From: Botryotinia globosa | Lineage: Eukaryota > Ascomycota > Leotiomycetes > Helotiales > Sclerotiniaceae | Direction: 5' to 3' | DNA length: 64,000 nt | NCBI GenBank assembly: GCA_014898425.1 | Contig: RCSZ01000008.1 | Span: 1,747,501-1,811,500, forward strand | Part shown: positions 11,336 to 23,070 of the stretch, in pieces | Layout: every line of letters begins with the position of its first letter | Numbering within the stretch: the first letter of the stretch is position 1 | Made by a program: the position numbers and the translations under genes | The notes under the pieces: model-generated | What the model saw: only the letters and a program-made list of their open reading frames with translations | Databases searched by the model: none | What the model was told of the DNA's origin: nothing

Positions 11336-12459
11336 ATGGACCACCCCTCTCTCATATTCGGCGCCGCATCCATGGGAATGGATTTCAGCACCAAAGAATC
11401 CGTGCAAGATGCTCTCGAAGTTTTGAAAGCGTTGAATATCTCTCAGATCGATACCGCCGAAAGATATCCACCCACGAATCATGGAAGATCCGAGGAGCTT
11501 CTTGGAGAAGTAAGGACTCCATCCCAAGGCTTTCCTATCAGTACGAAAATTCTTGCTACAAAGCTTGGTTATGGGAGTGGTGAGCTCGAAGCTTCGGCTA
11601 TACGGAAGTCGCTTGACATGAGTTTTAAGCGTTTGGGCGTTGACCAGGTGTGTTTCTATCGTGATTATTGTGATTGAATGGTATTGTTATGTATTTACTG
11701 CAAGGTCGACATTTTAGATTGTCATCAACCTGATCCGACGAATCATTTAAGAGAACAAGCAGCAGCTCTTAACGAGCATTTCAAAAGGGGGTCTTTCAAG
11801 AGGGTGAACTCCTCGCACCATACTTGAATTCCCCAAGTGCAGATACTAATTACCCAAAGCTCGGAGTCTCCAACTTCGTTCCTAAGTTACTCCAAGAATT
11901 CATCCAAATATGCGAAGATAATGGCTTCGTGAAACCGTCGGTATATCAAGGAGATTGCAATCTCATAACTCGAGGCATGGAGAAAGAATTACTGCCTATC
12001 CTCCGAGCACACTCAATGTCTTTCTTTGCATTTAGGTAATTAGCCTACCTTCCTATTCGACCCACTACTAATCAAAATCACATCAGAGCTCTGGCGGCGG
12101 GTTTCCTAACCGGAAACTACAGCGCGGGAAAATCGGACGGCACTCGATTCAGCGACGACCATCCACTAGGAAAAGCATTCCAAAACTAATACGGAGCTCC
12201 TGAATTGCAACAAGCGATGAAGGATCTAGAAAATATTTTAGCACCATTAGATATTTCTGGAAGAGAAGCTAGCTTGAGATGGATTTATCATCATTCGAAA
12301 CTGGGAGATGGGGATGGGATCATTCTGGGTGCTAGCAACATTTCTCGGATAAGAGAAAATACTATGAGTATATCTGCTGGACCGCTGTCTGAAGAAGTGG
12401 TGCAGAAGATCGAAGAGATTTGGGATTTGTTGGCTGAGGATAGAGGTGAAATTTTGTAG
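11336..12459 (+). pseudogene. Aldo-keto reductase (AKR7 / aflatoxin-aldehyde-reductase type), interrupted by a stop
   Basis: Exons read as 11336-11647, about 11706-11799, 11860-12034 and 12086-12459. All three introns have usable GT-AG sites and two have TACTAAT-like branch points. Reading across them gives a coherent NADPH-dependent reductase: IFGAASMGM, the catalytic-region segment QIDTAERYPPTNHGRSEELL, STKI, VDILDCHQPDP (the usual His-containing strand), LGVSNFVPKLLQEF, ALAAGFLTGNYSAGKSDGTRF and the late cofactor segment ILGASNISRIREN. In the last exon an in-frame TAA at 12187-12189 falls in FQN-stop-YGAPE, where relatives carry Trp-Tyr. Roughly the last 90 residues, including the cofactor-binding tail, would be lost. 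No intron removes the stop. A sequencing error cannot be excluded. Confidence 0.7.
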
Positions 12460-12830
12460 ACTGTGTGATTTTGGTAGGAGAAGAGATTTTTGCGGTTCTC
12501 TTCAATCAGAAAACATTGTGCTTATGGGTATCTTCTGCATATCTCAAGAATATGAGAACTTTTTGTAAAGACAGGAGATGTTAACCTTTGATAGATATCA
12601 AAGACAACATGAAAAGTTCCAAGAACAAGCAATCATCAATCTCATACCACCTACAAAATTTCCCCCCCAAAGTTCAATTGCTCCAAAGAAAAGTCCATCC
12701 CATGCTATGGGGGAGATCTCAAATAGTAAACATTAAACAACAAACAGAAAGTTTAATCCCACATCACTACACCAACCCCCTCTGTCTAGAAGCCAGACCG
12801 ACCTCAACTTCCCCTATACCCAAACTCCCA

Positions 12831-13055
12831 AAAGGCCCGAATACAGATCTGCAACAAAAAGAAATAATCTGCACCCCAGACTTCAACTTCAGTCCATTTC
12901 ATATCCAAAAGGCCCGAATATAGATATGCAACAAGACAATCTTGTTGATCCTCCATCCTCAACAAAGAATCCTTCAATTACTTTCACTTTCACCTGTCAG
13001 GATATTTATAATCAGCCCGAGGTCTAAAAGGGCCGAATAGAGATGTGCAACAAAA
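12831..13055 (+). repeat. Dispersed motif, copies 1-3 (core AGATNTGCAACAA)
   Basis: Three copies at 12831-12860, 12907-12934 and 13026-13055. Each has a block AAAAGGSCCGAATA, then AGATNTGCAACAA after one or two variable bases. Two related copies lie about 49 kb away near 62.1-62.3 kb. Function and origin are unknown. Confidence 0.6.
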
Positions 13056-13650
13056 TCGAATAGAGTATTTGGTATTGGGTTTGGAGAATCTGACTAATGG
13101 GGGTAAGCTTATTTTCTTTGTTTGTTTACTGCTCACTGTAGAAAAGATTGATGGGGGATGTAAAATATTAAAGTATGTTGCTCCTATTATTATGAAGATT
13201 TGATGGTTTGCTTTGCTTATACATGGATAGGAATTTGGTTCGGAGCACAAAAGTCCTAATATATGAGACTAGTAGCAATGAAAGATTTGTGAGGCATAGA
13301 TAAGAATTAATCTACTGTTCGTAGTTGAGCTAGACCTTCCATCGTTGGAATTCAATGACTAAAGGCTGTTTACACCTGATTCAATGAATCTAAGAATTTA
13401 AAGACTCTTCAGAAGATTGTTGCATATCTTGTTTTGATGACAACGCCCTGGTTCAACTAGATTCGCCCATTCATTTCAGACTCAAGTCCCTTGGCCCCCC
13501 TATGTTGCTATACACGTCAGAATCGTGGCCTGCATTGTTCTGAGATAGATAAAGGGGGCCACAATAGATACCAATTGTAGCTGAATTTCGAAGGTCGTTG
13601 GAGAAGAACCGATGCCTGGTGCAATTTACACGGTGGCAAAACCAGACCAA

Positions 13651-13677
13651 GCTTGAAGATAGATATATATTCTGTTA
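13651..13677 (+). repeat. Direct repeat A flanking the NLR gene
   Basis: Shares GCTTGA plus the 16-mer GATATATATTCTGTTA with 16965-16987, separated by five bases here and one base there. It lies about 80 bp beyond the stop codon of the NLR gene. Confidence 0.6.
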
Positions 13678-13758
13678 TCCTTGGGTTTCAGAGAGTATTC
13701 TCTGCAGGTTGCGGTATTATTGTTGGTTGAGTTCTTAAGTCCCTGTTTTATCCATCGC

Positions 13759-16700
13759 CTAAGCAACAGTACCAAGAGGATTCATTTTCATCGCCCCTTT
13801 CAACAAAGCAATGACTTCTGGATGCGGACCTCTATTTCTCAATTGCCTAGCGGAAGACAAAGCCGTGTTTCCTTCGAAAGTTTTCGCATGGAGATTAGCA
13901 CCCGCTTCAATGAGAACTTGTACACTATCATCACGGCCAACCTTTGCAGCCTTGTGTAACACGGTTTCGCCTTCGGCATCCTTTGCTTCGATATTAGCAC
14001 CAGCCTTTATTAAAAGTTCAATGATAGAAGGGTGTAAAGCAGAATGCATGAGTACTGTTTCTCCATTACATACCGCATTTACATCCGCACCATGCAGAAT
14101 GAGTTCCTTAGCAACAAGGGCATCATTCTTGTGGCCCGAACTGACGGCACGAATCAATGCAGGACCAGAGTAAGTATCCTTGCCAGCATCAACTTCAGCT
14201 CCTGCTGCTAGCAGCTTTTTAACGGCCACAATATTTCCTGCGGTTGCTGCCATAGATAAGGCAGCATGTTCGCGAAAACCTTTCGCATTGACATGTGCTC
14301 CATTTTGAATAAGCAGATCAACAGCATCTGGAAAATTATCTACTACCACTTTCATTAATGGAGTCAAACTCAATTCATCTGATGCGTTGACGTCGGCTCC
14401 AGCTTCTATCAAAGCTCTGATAACTCCTTCATTCCGGCGATCGATTGCGATGTGGAGTGCTGTTTTGTTGAAATGCTCTTCATATGGAATTTCAATTAGA
14501 GACGGTTGGACAGAAACGAGTTGCTTTACAATCTCTACATGTCCGTTTCGCGCAGCTTTGTGGAGAGCATTTTCTTGTTGATAATCCTTAGCAAAAAGGT
14601 TTGCTTTGGAATTGATGAGGAGTTGAACCACAGGGAAGTGGCCTAATTCTGCTGCAATTAACAAAGGTGTGAAGTTCTTTGGGCAGACTGCTTCAATATC
14701 TGCTCCTCTTTTAAGCAATTCGTCGACGACTGTTGGCAAACCGAACATAGCTGCAGCGACAATTGGAGGAGGGAATTCGATCGTATGTCGTATGCTGAAA
14801 GGCATAATAGCAGCAGATGCGCCATTAATGAGCGTTCTTTGATTGAGGAAATGCAGAATATCATCCTTGAGATCTATTTCAGCTGCGCCCTGAGCATGTA
14901 CACCGAGATATTGGCTCGCATATGATAATAAAGGACATTCCTTGAGTCGAGTCTTGATTGTCTCGCGATCTGGACTTTCGGGCTCTTTGAAGTTGTCCAA
15001 GGACAGATATCTGATGCAAGCTTGAGTAAGCAACACACCAGAATTAGGAAAAAACTTTGCACGATGGCGCTCAAAGTATTCCTGGAGAGTAAAATGACAC
15101 AAACGGATAACACCGCTCTCTGGGTCGACCACCACGAGACCAGCACAGACTGTCAAAAGCAGATCTTGATCGTAAAAATCATCTTCATCTAATTCGCTCT
15201 CATCAGGGTCGAGTTCCATAACAGCCACAGCATGCTGCAGCTCACGTACAGTCAGAGGCCTTTTTGCACAAGAGAGCCACATCAAAATATTCATGGCCAA
15301 GATTTTGCGATTCGTCTCTTGCCCCTCCATGATTCTTTTCATTGCATCGTCATAAGTTCTGTAAATGATTTCTGGCAGGCCAGTCAATGCTTTTCTAACA
15401 CGACTGATCTTCAGTTCTGAAGCTATAGCTTCTATGTGCATATGGGCGAGAAGGAACCTAGTTGATACATCAGCGTATGCCATGAAGCAGGGGGTCCCGG
15501 TTTGACTGACATTCCATGAGCCTTTTCAGCAATTTTACCGACGATTTTCTTTCGTAACGTCGGATCTTTCTTGCAAAATTTTAAGATATTCTCCTCCATA
15601 TCTATTCGTGCCTCCAAATACACTCGAACATCATCATCACTAGCTCTAATCTCGAGGTGCGGATAATCGGATAGCTTCTCTTCAATATCTCCTAGGCGAC
15701 GTGAAGTAAGGAGGAGATGTGCATTTGAGGGCAAATTCTGTAATTGCCGAATGAGATTCGACCTTGTTTTCTTTGTTTCCTCGCACTCGTCTAGGGCATC
15801 AACGACTATATACAAACGAGGGAACTCGGATGTTAATATGTGCAGCAAGTGAACAGCTTCGGCGGCATTGATATTGGTTCCCATTGACCTATGTTTGTGA
15901 TATAAATCAAGAATGTAATCCGGTATTACATATCGTTGTCGGATAAGCTGCTGTATAATGCTAGCGAGATATTGGGCGATGCTTATTTTCTCTGCGTAAT
16001 TGCAATATATGAATGCTATTCCGACATTCGATACTGAAAATCGTGTTTCCAAATCATCAACAATGGCGGAAGTAAGGACTGTTTTGCCAGCTCCGGGGGA
16101 GCCTGAGCACCACAGTAACCTATCCTTTCCACTTAGCCAATTTTGATATTCTTGGCTCCTAAAAAGCCATTCTCCAGTGCCCTCCTGTTTTCGGCTTAAT
16201 ATTTCGCGTTGCTTGGAGTGGCAATCTATTGCGGATAGCCATTTGAGAACCTTTAAACTCTCTTTATCCATCTGTTGAGTGATAATGGCGTCTACACTGT
16301 CACTAATTGTTGTAACTTGTTTCGAAATGTCAACGACTTTCTCTCCAGTCGTCGATACTGTAGACCTAGACGGTGATTAGCATTTTTTGAAATATTTAGT
16401 GGATCCGAGACATACAAATTCAAAATATCCATAGCAAAAACCAGGTTACTCCTCACGTGTTCGATGCTCTCTTGTAACCTCATCAATGTACTCTTCCTGA
16501 ATGGATATAAAATTCTTCTTCCCTGTTCCGTCATCTTGTCTCTGAAGCCCTGGTTGTCATGATTTTTTCTCCTGATCAAATCATCTACATTTACGACAGA
16601 AGGTTTGCAGACCATGACCTTCTTCAATTCATCATCCAACTCTGCGATACTGTCTTCACAGTCCAAAATCTTAGACTCCACAGTTATTGTCATTGCCTTG

Positions 16701-16894
16701 TCGAAAACCGGACTTTGTAAGACTGCTTTCAGTAGCGCAAAGTTCGTCAAAAGACCTTCGATAGACTTGATCATGTCGGCATTCTCCTTTTTACTACCTT
16801 TCCAGGCATTATAATAATTGATTAGCCCCTCACAAACTTGTATTCCCGCGGATAAGATGCCAGCAATATTGCTGATGGTTCCTATTGCTTCCAT
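13759..16894 (-). CDS. NLR-like STAND protein: HeLo-like N-terminus, NACHT, ankyrin repeats
   Basis: Three exons on the minus strand: 16416-16894, 15511-16365 and 13759-15457, 3033 nt in all, 1010 residues. Splicing is supported by GTATGT/CTAG and GTCAGT/CTAG sites and by frame continuity; the second junction restores KAHGMFLLAHMHIEAI, a known NACHT-family segment. Residues 1-160 form a helical domain (start MEAIGTISNIAGILSAGIQV) like the fungal STAND N-terminal domain related to HeLo. The NACHT part has P-loop CSGSPGAGKTVLTS, Walker B LYIVVDALDECEE and sensor-like HLLLTSRR. The C-terminal half holds about ten ankyrin repeats (for example TALHIAIDRRNEGVIRALIE). Such proteins act in non-self recognition and programmed cell death; its trigger is unknown. 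All key nucleotide-binding residues are present and no break is seen. Confidence 0.88.
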
Positions 16895-17942
16895 AATTGG
16901 AAGTTGGGAATAATATCGAAGTTTTGGGGAAAGAAACGAAAAGAAAATAACGAGAGGCCGCTCTGCTTGAGGATATATATTCTGTTAAGGGGTGGAAGTG
17001 TGACCTTTATGTGTGGCTGACAGGAACACACCCATGAAGCGGACGAGTTTCGAATCTCAGCGAAAGAAGTGGAAATTGATCGTAGAACAGTTGACGGGAT
17101 ACAAAGTCCAAAAGAATGATATCACTTCAGAGAATACTACCTTTATACTCACTGTGCTGGTTACGGTCGGCCATCTGGTTGGGTGTCAGATTGTGGCAGA
17201 GTGAGTACCTTACAGGAGGGCTGTGTACGTGGAGCGACTCCAGAAAATGCATCCTTCGTGGATATGTGGCGACGTTATAACTTATCGGATAGCGAAGCCA
17301 TAAGCCCAGCAAGAATCAAGTTTTTACATTGCCAATTTGAAGTACGATTGAAATGAGTGGAATTGAGTCGAGTTGAGTCGAGTTGAGTCTCTCACGGAAT
17401 CTTTGCTGGGATCCTAACGACAATAGACAACATAAATCTCCGCGTGATTCGAACCCCTTCACCAATGCCAGAATAGCCGCCATTAGAATATCGTAGCAGT
17501 TCTTCGAAAAGTGTAATTTATATAGAAACTTGATGACTTTGGGATGACATTGACAATAATGAACACATTCCAGCTAAATCTTCAAAATCTCAGAACGATC
17601 TAGGGGAGAGAAAATACATACATGGTATTAGCTCATGAACAAACGCGATGTAAATATAGTCACGTGTCGCTAGCTCGGTATCATTACCCCAGATTTCTCC
17701 CATTCCCGGAGGCGGGCTGGCATGTGAAAGATGCGCCGAGGACCCAAGGAAACAGAAACAGAAACATCAACGCAATACAACAATGGCAATATTTTTAAAT
17801 GCACAACGACGACATCATACTTGAAATATCATCTGGGCCTTTGATCAGCAACTCATTGTACCTCCTCATGAAGCGACTCAATCTGCAGACTCGTTGAGCT
17901 GCTTGCAATAGTATATCCAGAGTCTATTACAAGCTCATCAAA
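16895..17942. other. Intergenic region between divergent NLR and ABC transporter genes
   Basis: About 1 kb holding both promoters. It includes direct repeat B (16965-16987) and a run of GAGTTGAGTC-like units near 17355-17390. No gene or RNA is supported. Confidence 0.55.
16965..16987 (+). repeat. Direct repeat B flanking the NLR gene
   Basis: Second copy of the GCTTGA...GATATATATTCTGTTA repeat, about 70 bp upstream of the NLR start codon and in the same orientation as copy A. Confidence 0.6.
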
Positions 17943-20290
17943 ATGGCTGCGCAATCCAAACTCAATTTCCTCCCACCCGATCGAACGATCAAGAGTATAA
18001 TATCGGATCTCACATCATTATACCTCAAGCATCGAACAAAGATTTCTCGGACTGTTTATTTGACATTATTCTTCGCTCTGCTCAATCGGATTCGTTCTGC
18101 CATTTCCGAACAAAAGGCTGCAGCTGTTCGTCATGCGGAATCACGAAGAAGAGGTCCAGTCGCATTAGGCAATGGCGCTCAAGGAGGCGGAAGAAAAAAG
18201 GTCGAGTTGAATAGGGAGTTCTTCAAGAACCTGATACGGCTTTTGAGAATATGTATACCTGGGTGGAGGAGCAAGGAAATGCGATTGCTTGTCAGTCACA
18301 GTATCTTCCTTGTCATTAGAACATTGATCAGTCTGAAAGTTGCTGCCATGGATGGCGCCCTTGTTTCAAGTCTAGTAAGAGGGAAAGGGAAGGACTTTTT
18401 GATTGGAATTGTTTGGTGGATGTTAATCGCGGTCCCCGCAACATTCACGAATTCTATGGTATGTGGTACATGGTATATATGGCCCTTTACGGCAATGAAG
18501 CTAATACATGATGCCCACAGCTATCATATCATCAATGCAAGCTTGCCCTTCAGTATCGTACACGATTGACAGATTATATTCACGATAGATATTTATCCAA
18601 CATGACATTTTACTCACTTTCCGCTCTCGACGATCGAATAAAGAATGCAGACCAATTAATAACTGTGGATGTATCAAAATTCGCGAATAGTTTGGCGGAG
18701 TTGTATGGAAATCTTGCAAAACCAGCATTAGATATGGCAATATACAACTATTCTCTTTCCAAGAGTGTTGGTGGCGAAGGGCTTCTTTTCATGTCGTTAC
18801 TGGTACAACTTTCAGCAAATGTCATGCGAGCATTGACTCCACCTTTCGGTAAATTTGTGGCAGATGAAGCAAGACTAGAAGGAGAATTCCGATTTCAGCA
18901 TTCAAGATTAATAGATTACAGTGAAGAGATTGCATTGTATAATGGACATGAAGCGGAAAAAGACACTCTGGATAAAGGTTATTTTACACTTATCAAGCAT
19001 GTAAACTGTGAGTATCCTCATACGCTGTTCCTGACTACGAACTAACATCGCGACAGACATATTAAGACGAAGATTCACACATGGGATAATGGAGGTATGG
19101 GTAGCGAACTCTCGTTTTGGAAGCAAATGCTAATTTTTCTAGGATTTCGTCATCAAATACGTATGGGGAGCTTTGGGGCTTATTCTTTGTAGTGTTCCGG
19201 TATTCTTCAAGATACCAGGTGCAACTGCAGCAACTATGGGTGACCGAACGGAAAGTTTCGTAACCAATCGAAGGTTACTGCTATCCAGTTCTGATGCCTT
19301 CGGTCGAGTAATGTTCTCTTACAAAGAGGTTACTGAATTGGCTGGATACACTTCACGAGTTGCAACTCTTTTGGAGGTTATGGATGATATTAAAGCTGGA
19401 CGATTTGACAAAACTCTAGTATCTGACGATGATTCTGGAGAACAGCTAGAGTTGATGAGAGGTAGAGGTACTGTCATTGAGAGTGAAGATATTGAATTCG
19501 TTGATGTGTATGTTCTATCTGAACCTAACATTTACAATTGCTGACGATTCTTAGGCCAATTATCACTCCCGGTGGAAGTATTCTCGTACGAAAACTATCG
19601 TTCTCCATGAAACGTGGTGATCACGTTCTGGTAGTTGGACCAAATGGATGTGGTAAATCATCCTTATTCAGGATTCTCGGAGGTTTATGGCCAGTTTATG
19701 GCGGTACAGTTCGCAAACCACCTCTTTCCCAAGTTTTCTACGTGCCTCAACGACCCTACCTTAGCGCTGGATCCCTCCGTCAACAAATCATCTATCCCGA
19801 TTCTCTCCGTACTATGCGAAGCAAAGGCATAACTGATGCTGACCTCCTCTCTATCCTCTCAATCCTCGATCTCGATCACCTCGTGACAGCTTTCCCCAAT
19901 GGTTGGGACGCTGAAGCCGAATGGCGCGATGTCCTCTCAGGTGGGCTTCAACAACGCGTAGCTATGGCTCGTCTCTTCTACAATCGGCCCAAATATGCTA
20001 TCCTGGATGAATGTACTAGCAGCGTTACTCTAGAGATGGAAAAAATTATGTATGAACATGCGAAAGCTTTAGACATCACTTTGATGACAGTAAGTCATCG
20101 TAGAAGTTTGTGGAAATATCATAGTAAGATATTACAATTTGACGGACAGGGGAAATATATCTTTACCAAATTGGATGCGGAAAAGAGATTGAAATTGGAA
20201 GATGAAAAAGAGGAGTTGGAGGCGCATCTGAGAGCTATGCCGGAGGTCAAGAGGAGGTATGAGGAATTGATGTTGGGAAGGGGTGAATGA
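17943..20290 (+). CDS. Peroxisomal ABC half-transporter, subfamily D (PXA type)
   Basis: Imports long-chain fatty acids or their CoA esters into peroxisomes for beta-oxidation, as one half of a heterodimer. Exons: 17943-18458, 18521-19007, 19057-19094, 19143-19507 and 19555-20290; 2142 nt, 713 residues. All introns have clean GT-AG sites and keep frame; exon 3 is only 38 nt. The N-terminal membrane domain has the ABCD-type helices near [19 protein letters not shown] and [20 protein letters not shown], and the loop [11 protein letters not shown]. The nucleotide-binding domain has Walker [10 protein letters not shown], signature [13 protein letters not shown], Walker B YAILDEC and switch His in TVSHRR. 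The linker after the signature reads [10 protein letters not shown], where many ABC proteins have a D-loop SALD; ABCD proteins often have SAV. Which of the two yeast partners (PXA1 or PXA2) it matches is not decided. Confidence 0.93.
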
Positions 20291-20908
20291 GAGTCTAAAT
20301 AGGGATTCATTTAGGAGGGACATGAGAGGGGAACTAAGAATGCATATACCTTACACATATATCTTACACATATACTAATTTTATTTTATCTGCCTATTTC
20401 TGGAATTGAACCTTCATTCTCATATTATATTACTTCTATAAGGAATATTATCCACCTGGACATTGAGATGATATCTCGTTAGTGTTTCCCGATATTAATA
20501 AAGCTTCGTTTTTCTTGAAGTTTTTAAACATTGAGCCATTGCTGTCCACAAGATAAAACACGCACAAAATTGAACACTCTCAACTGTAGTTGAGCCCCAT
20601 GAATTTAACACGGACGATGTAGATCACTTCTATGACATAGAAATCGATATACACCTATCTACAAATACTCTGTTCCCTCACACCTATGCACACCATATTT
20701 CTGTCCGAAATATTTATACACATCGTGATTCACTCCACTCGTAATATATTCTTTTATTCATTAACTACATAATACATATCAATCCTTAGTTAGGTATATA
20801 ACAACCCAAACCCAGTAACAAGTACACCATACTCCATCTTCCCTAGATATCTTATCTATCCCACTCCATCCCATCCGAGAATCTCCAAAGTAATGCCATA
20901 ACAATATT
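20291..20908. other. Convergent intergenic region
   Basis: A+T-rich 3' flanks of the ABC transporter (+) and the following minus-strand gene. No gene supported. Confidence 0.55.
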
Positions 20909-22128
20909 CTATAAATCGATTTTCCACACCTGCTCCGACTCTCCCTCATTTGCTCCACTCTTCTCTTCTTTCTTTTCTTGTTCTACTTCTCCTTTCTCCT
21001 CGCCAATAGCCATTTCCTTTCCAGACCCCTCACTCTCAAAATCGATTTCCACTCCCTCGGGCATCTGTCCACATTCTCGCAGTATCCCCTTGCCGTTCGC
21101 ATCCCTCGTCATGCCGTAGTATACCCATGTAATTTTATACGTGAAGGAGATTTCTTCTTCCTCTTTTCCCCCGGTCTTCGTTTTCAATTCCTGTCGTCTA
21201 TCGTCCCAAGATTTGACCACTTCACGTGGATACGTTGATTTTTCCTCTGGAAGCGAAGACGAAGAGGAATGAGAAGGAAAAATAATATCCGAAGGTCCCA
21301 GTTTTTCTTTCCTCGCTCCTCTATTCCCACCGTTCTTCTTCTCAGAATGGGAAGTTTTCACAGAAGGAAATTCTCCCTCCATCACTAATCTTCCCCATCC
21401 CATTCCCTTCATTTCTCGCTCCAAGCCCTTGTTAACCCCATGCAGCAACCCGATAAAACTTCTCCATTCCCCTTTTGATATCCCCGCGACACCAGCGGGG
21501 GAAATGGAAATGTAGAGGGAAGATTTGAATTCTGTTCCTTCGGTTTTGGTGGGGAGGAGAATGCTGGAGGAGATGGTGTAGGTGTTTTGGGATGGGGAGG
21601 ATGAGGAGGAAGAGGAAGAGGATGAAGATGAGTCTTGAGCGGGAGTGCCGGGTGAAAATGTGTAATAGGGACTAGAGGTTGGGCCAGAGGGGTAGAGGAG
21701 GAGGAGATTGGAGAGGAGATCGGTGGTGAGACAGGTCCAGTCGAGGCGCAGGCTGGGACAGGTGGATGTGAGAGTGAAGGGGATAGAGATGGGTGATGAG
21801 GAGGTGGAAATGTGGGAGATGGGTGGACGGACGTTTATAGATCCGGAGCGGGAGGAGTGAAGACCTGGAGAGGAGAAAGATGGGGTTGTGTAGAGGGTGC
21901 GGGGGCTTTGGGGTGGTAGTTGTGGTGATGATTGTTGGTGATGGGTGGAGAGTGAGTGAGCTGGGAAGATGTTAGTTTCTTTTCGACACTGGAGAAGATG
22001 GGGGTATGATGAAAAATTAGGGTATAAGTATAAGTATGGAAATATATAACTTACGTTCCGGCGAACTTATCCCAAGAAACGATTGTGTAGGATACGCATC
22101 CAACTTCCCCAACAAGCTGGCCAGCAGC
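20909..22128 (-). CDS. Unrecognised protein, gene model incomplete
   Basis: The 3' exon is open in one frame from 21988 to the stop at 20909 (360 codons). It codes a Ser/Pro-rich start, then SINVRPPISHISTSSSPISI, a poly-Ser run, LYISISPAGVAGISKGEW, a basic-acidic low-complexity part and ISFTYKITWVYYGMT near the end. A likely upstream exon, about 22055-22128, reads FDAAGQLVGEVGCVSYTIVS followed by WDKFAGT and ends at a perfect GTAAGT donor. The obvious acceptor (CTCCAG before 21988) gives a frame mismatch; a later acceptor near 21925 would restore it. The 5' end was not found. Coding bias toward C and T on this strand and alternating beta-like strands suggest a real protein, but no family is recognised. 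Confidence 0.45.
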
Positions 22129-23070
22129 GTCAAACTAGACCATGACGAATACGAATACATGACTTTATCTATTCGTTCGTCCGAACTCCTCTGCCCAATA
22201 TCAGATGGAAATAGGAGAACCAAAAAGATATGACGGATGACGAAATAAAAAGATTCCCAAATCCTTTCCGAATAAACAATCCGATATATATAATCAAAAA
22301 ATAATAAAACAAACAAACAAAATCGAGGAAATAAATACAACAACAAAGTTCTCCAAAATGTAACGCGCTTAAAACTATGATATAGAGCTTGGATACGGAT
22401 GTCCACTTGAGAGAGACGCAATGAAACCGGAGGGTTAAAGTACACAGACCTATTCGATATCATAGCTTTAGTATTCCTGCCAACATCTCGTATATATATA
22501 CTTTCTTCCTCTTCTCTCCACCCTACCCTAATCAAACCTACCTCTCTCTCACTCTCTCATCATAGTACAATACTACATACCCGCATTCCTCTCCCCAGCT
22601 GTCGATCAACCAATCACCTCCTCCCTCCCTCACCAACCAACCAACCATTCATCACACCTATTCCCCAGCCCCCAGCCCCCAATCCACCATCTCATCTCAC
22701 CTCCCTCTCCCATCTCGCATACACAATACAATACCACCCTTCCTCCCAAACCATGCAAACCTCTAAACCCTCCAAAACACCAACACCAACATCCGCATCA
22801 ACCACCCCCATAAAAAACCCCAGCCCATCACATCCCGCGTCCCAAGCGGCTAATGTTGAAACCGGCTCGCTTTCCCCTTCCCTACCCACACAACCAAAAC
22901 CAAAACAATTAATTGTAAGATCTTACCACACATACATACCATACCCTACCAAAGAAAAATCGCCAAAAGGATCCTCGCCATGCACCCACGCACCGACATA
23001 AGCGCTGTGCACTGCACTGCGCATAAACCTAGCTCGCTTAGGTACCTAGGTATGTGTGTACATATACATA

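Larger units (their letters stand above)
12460..13758. other. Spacer with three copies of a short dispersed motif
   Basis: No gene is supported. It contains three same-orientation copies of a motif ending in TGCAACAA (listed separately) and one of the two direct-repeat copies around the NLR gene (13651-13677). Confidence 0.6.

Noticed and set aside
13651..16987. Interpreting the flanking repeats as a transposon target-site duplication
   Set aside because: The copies differ in internal spacing and no inverted ends lie just inside them, so only a generic direct repeat is claimed.
17446..17457. tRNA B-box-like sequence (GGGGTTCGAATC on the minus strand)
   Set aside because: No T-stem pairing, acceptor stem or correctly spaced A box could be found around it.
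22017..22535. 172-codon minus-strand frame
   Set aside because: It reads through a clear GTAAGT donor and intron-like A+T-rich sequence; the protein is dominated by hydrophobic leader-like composition.
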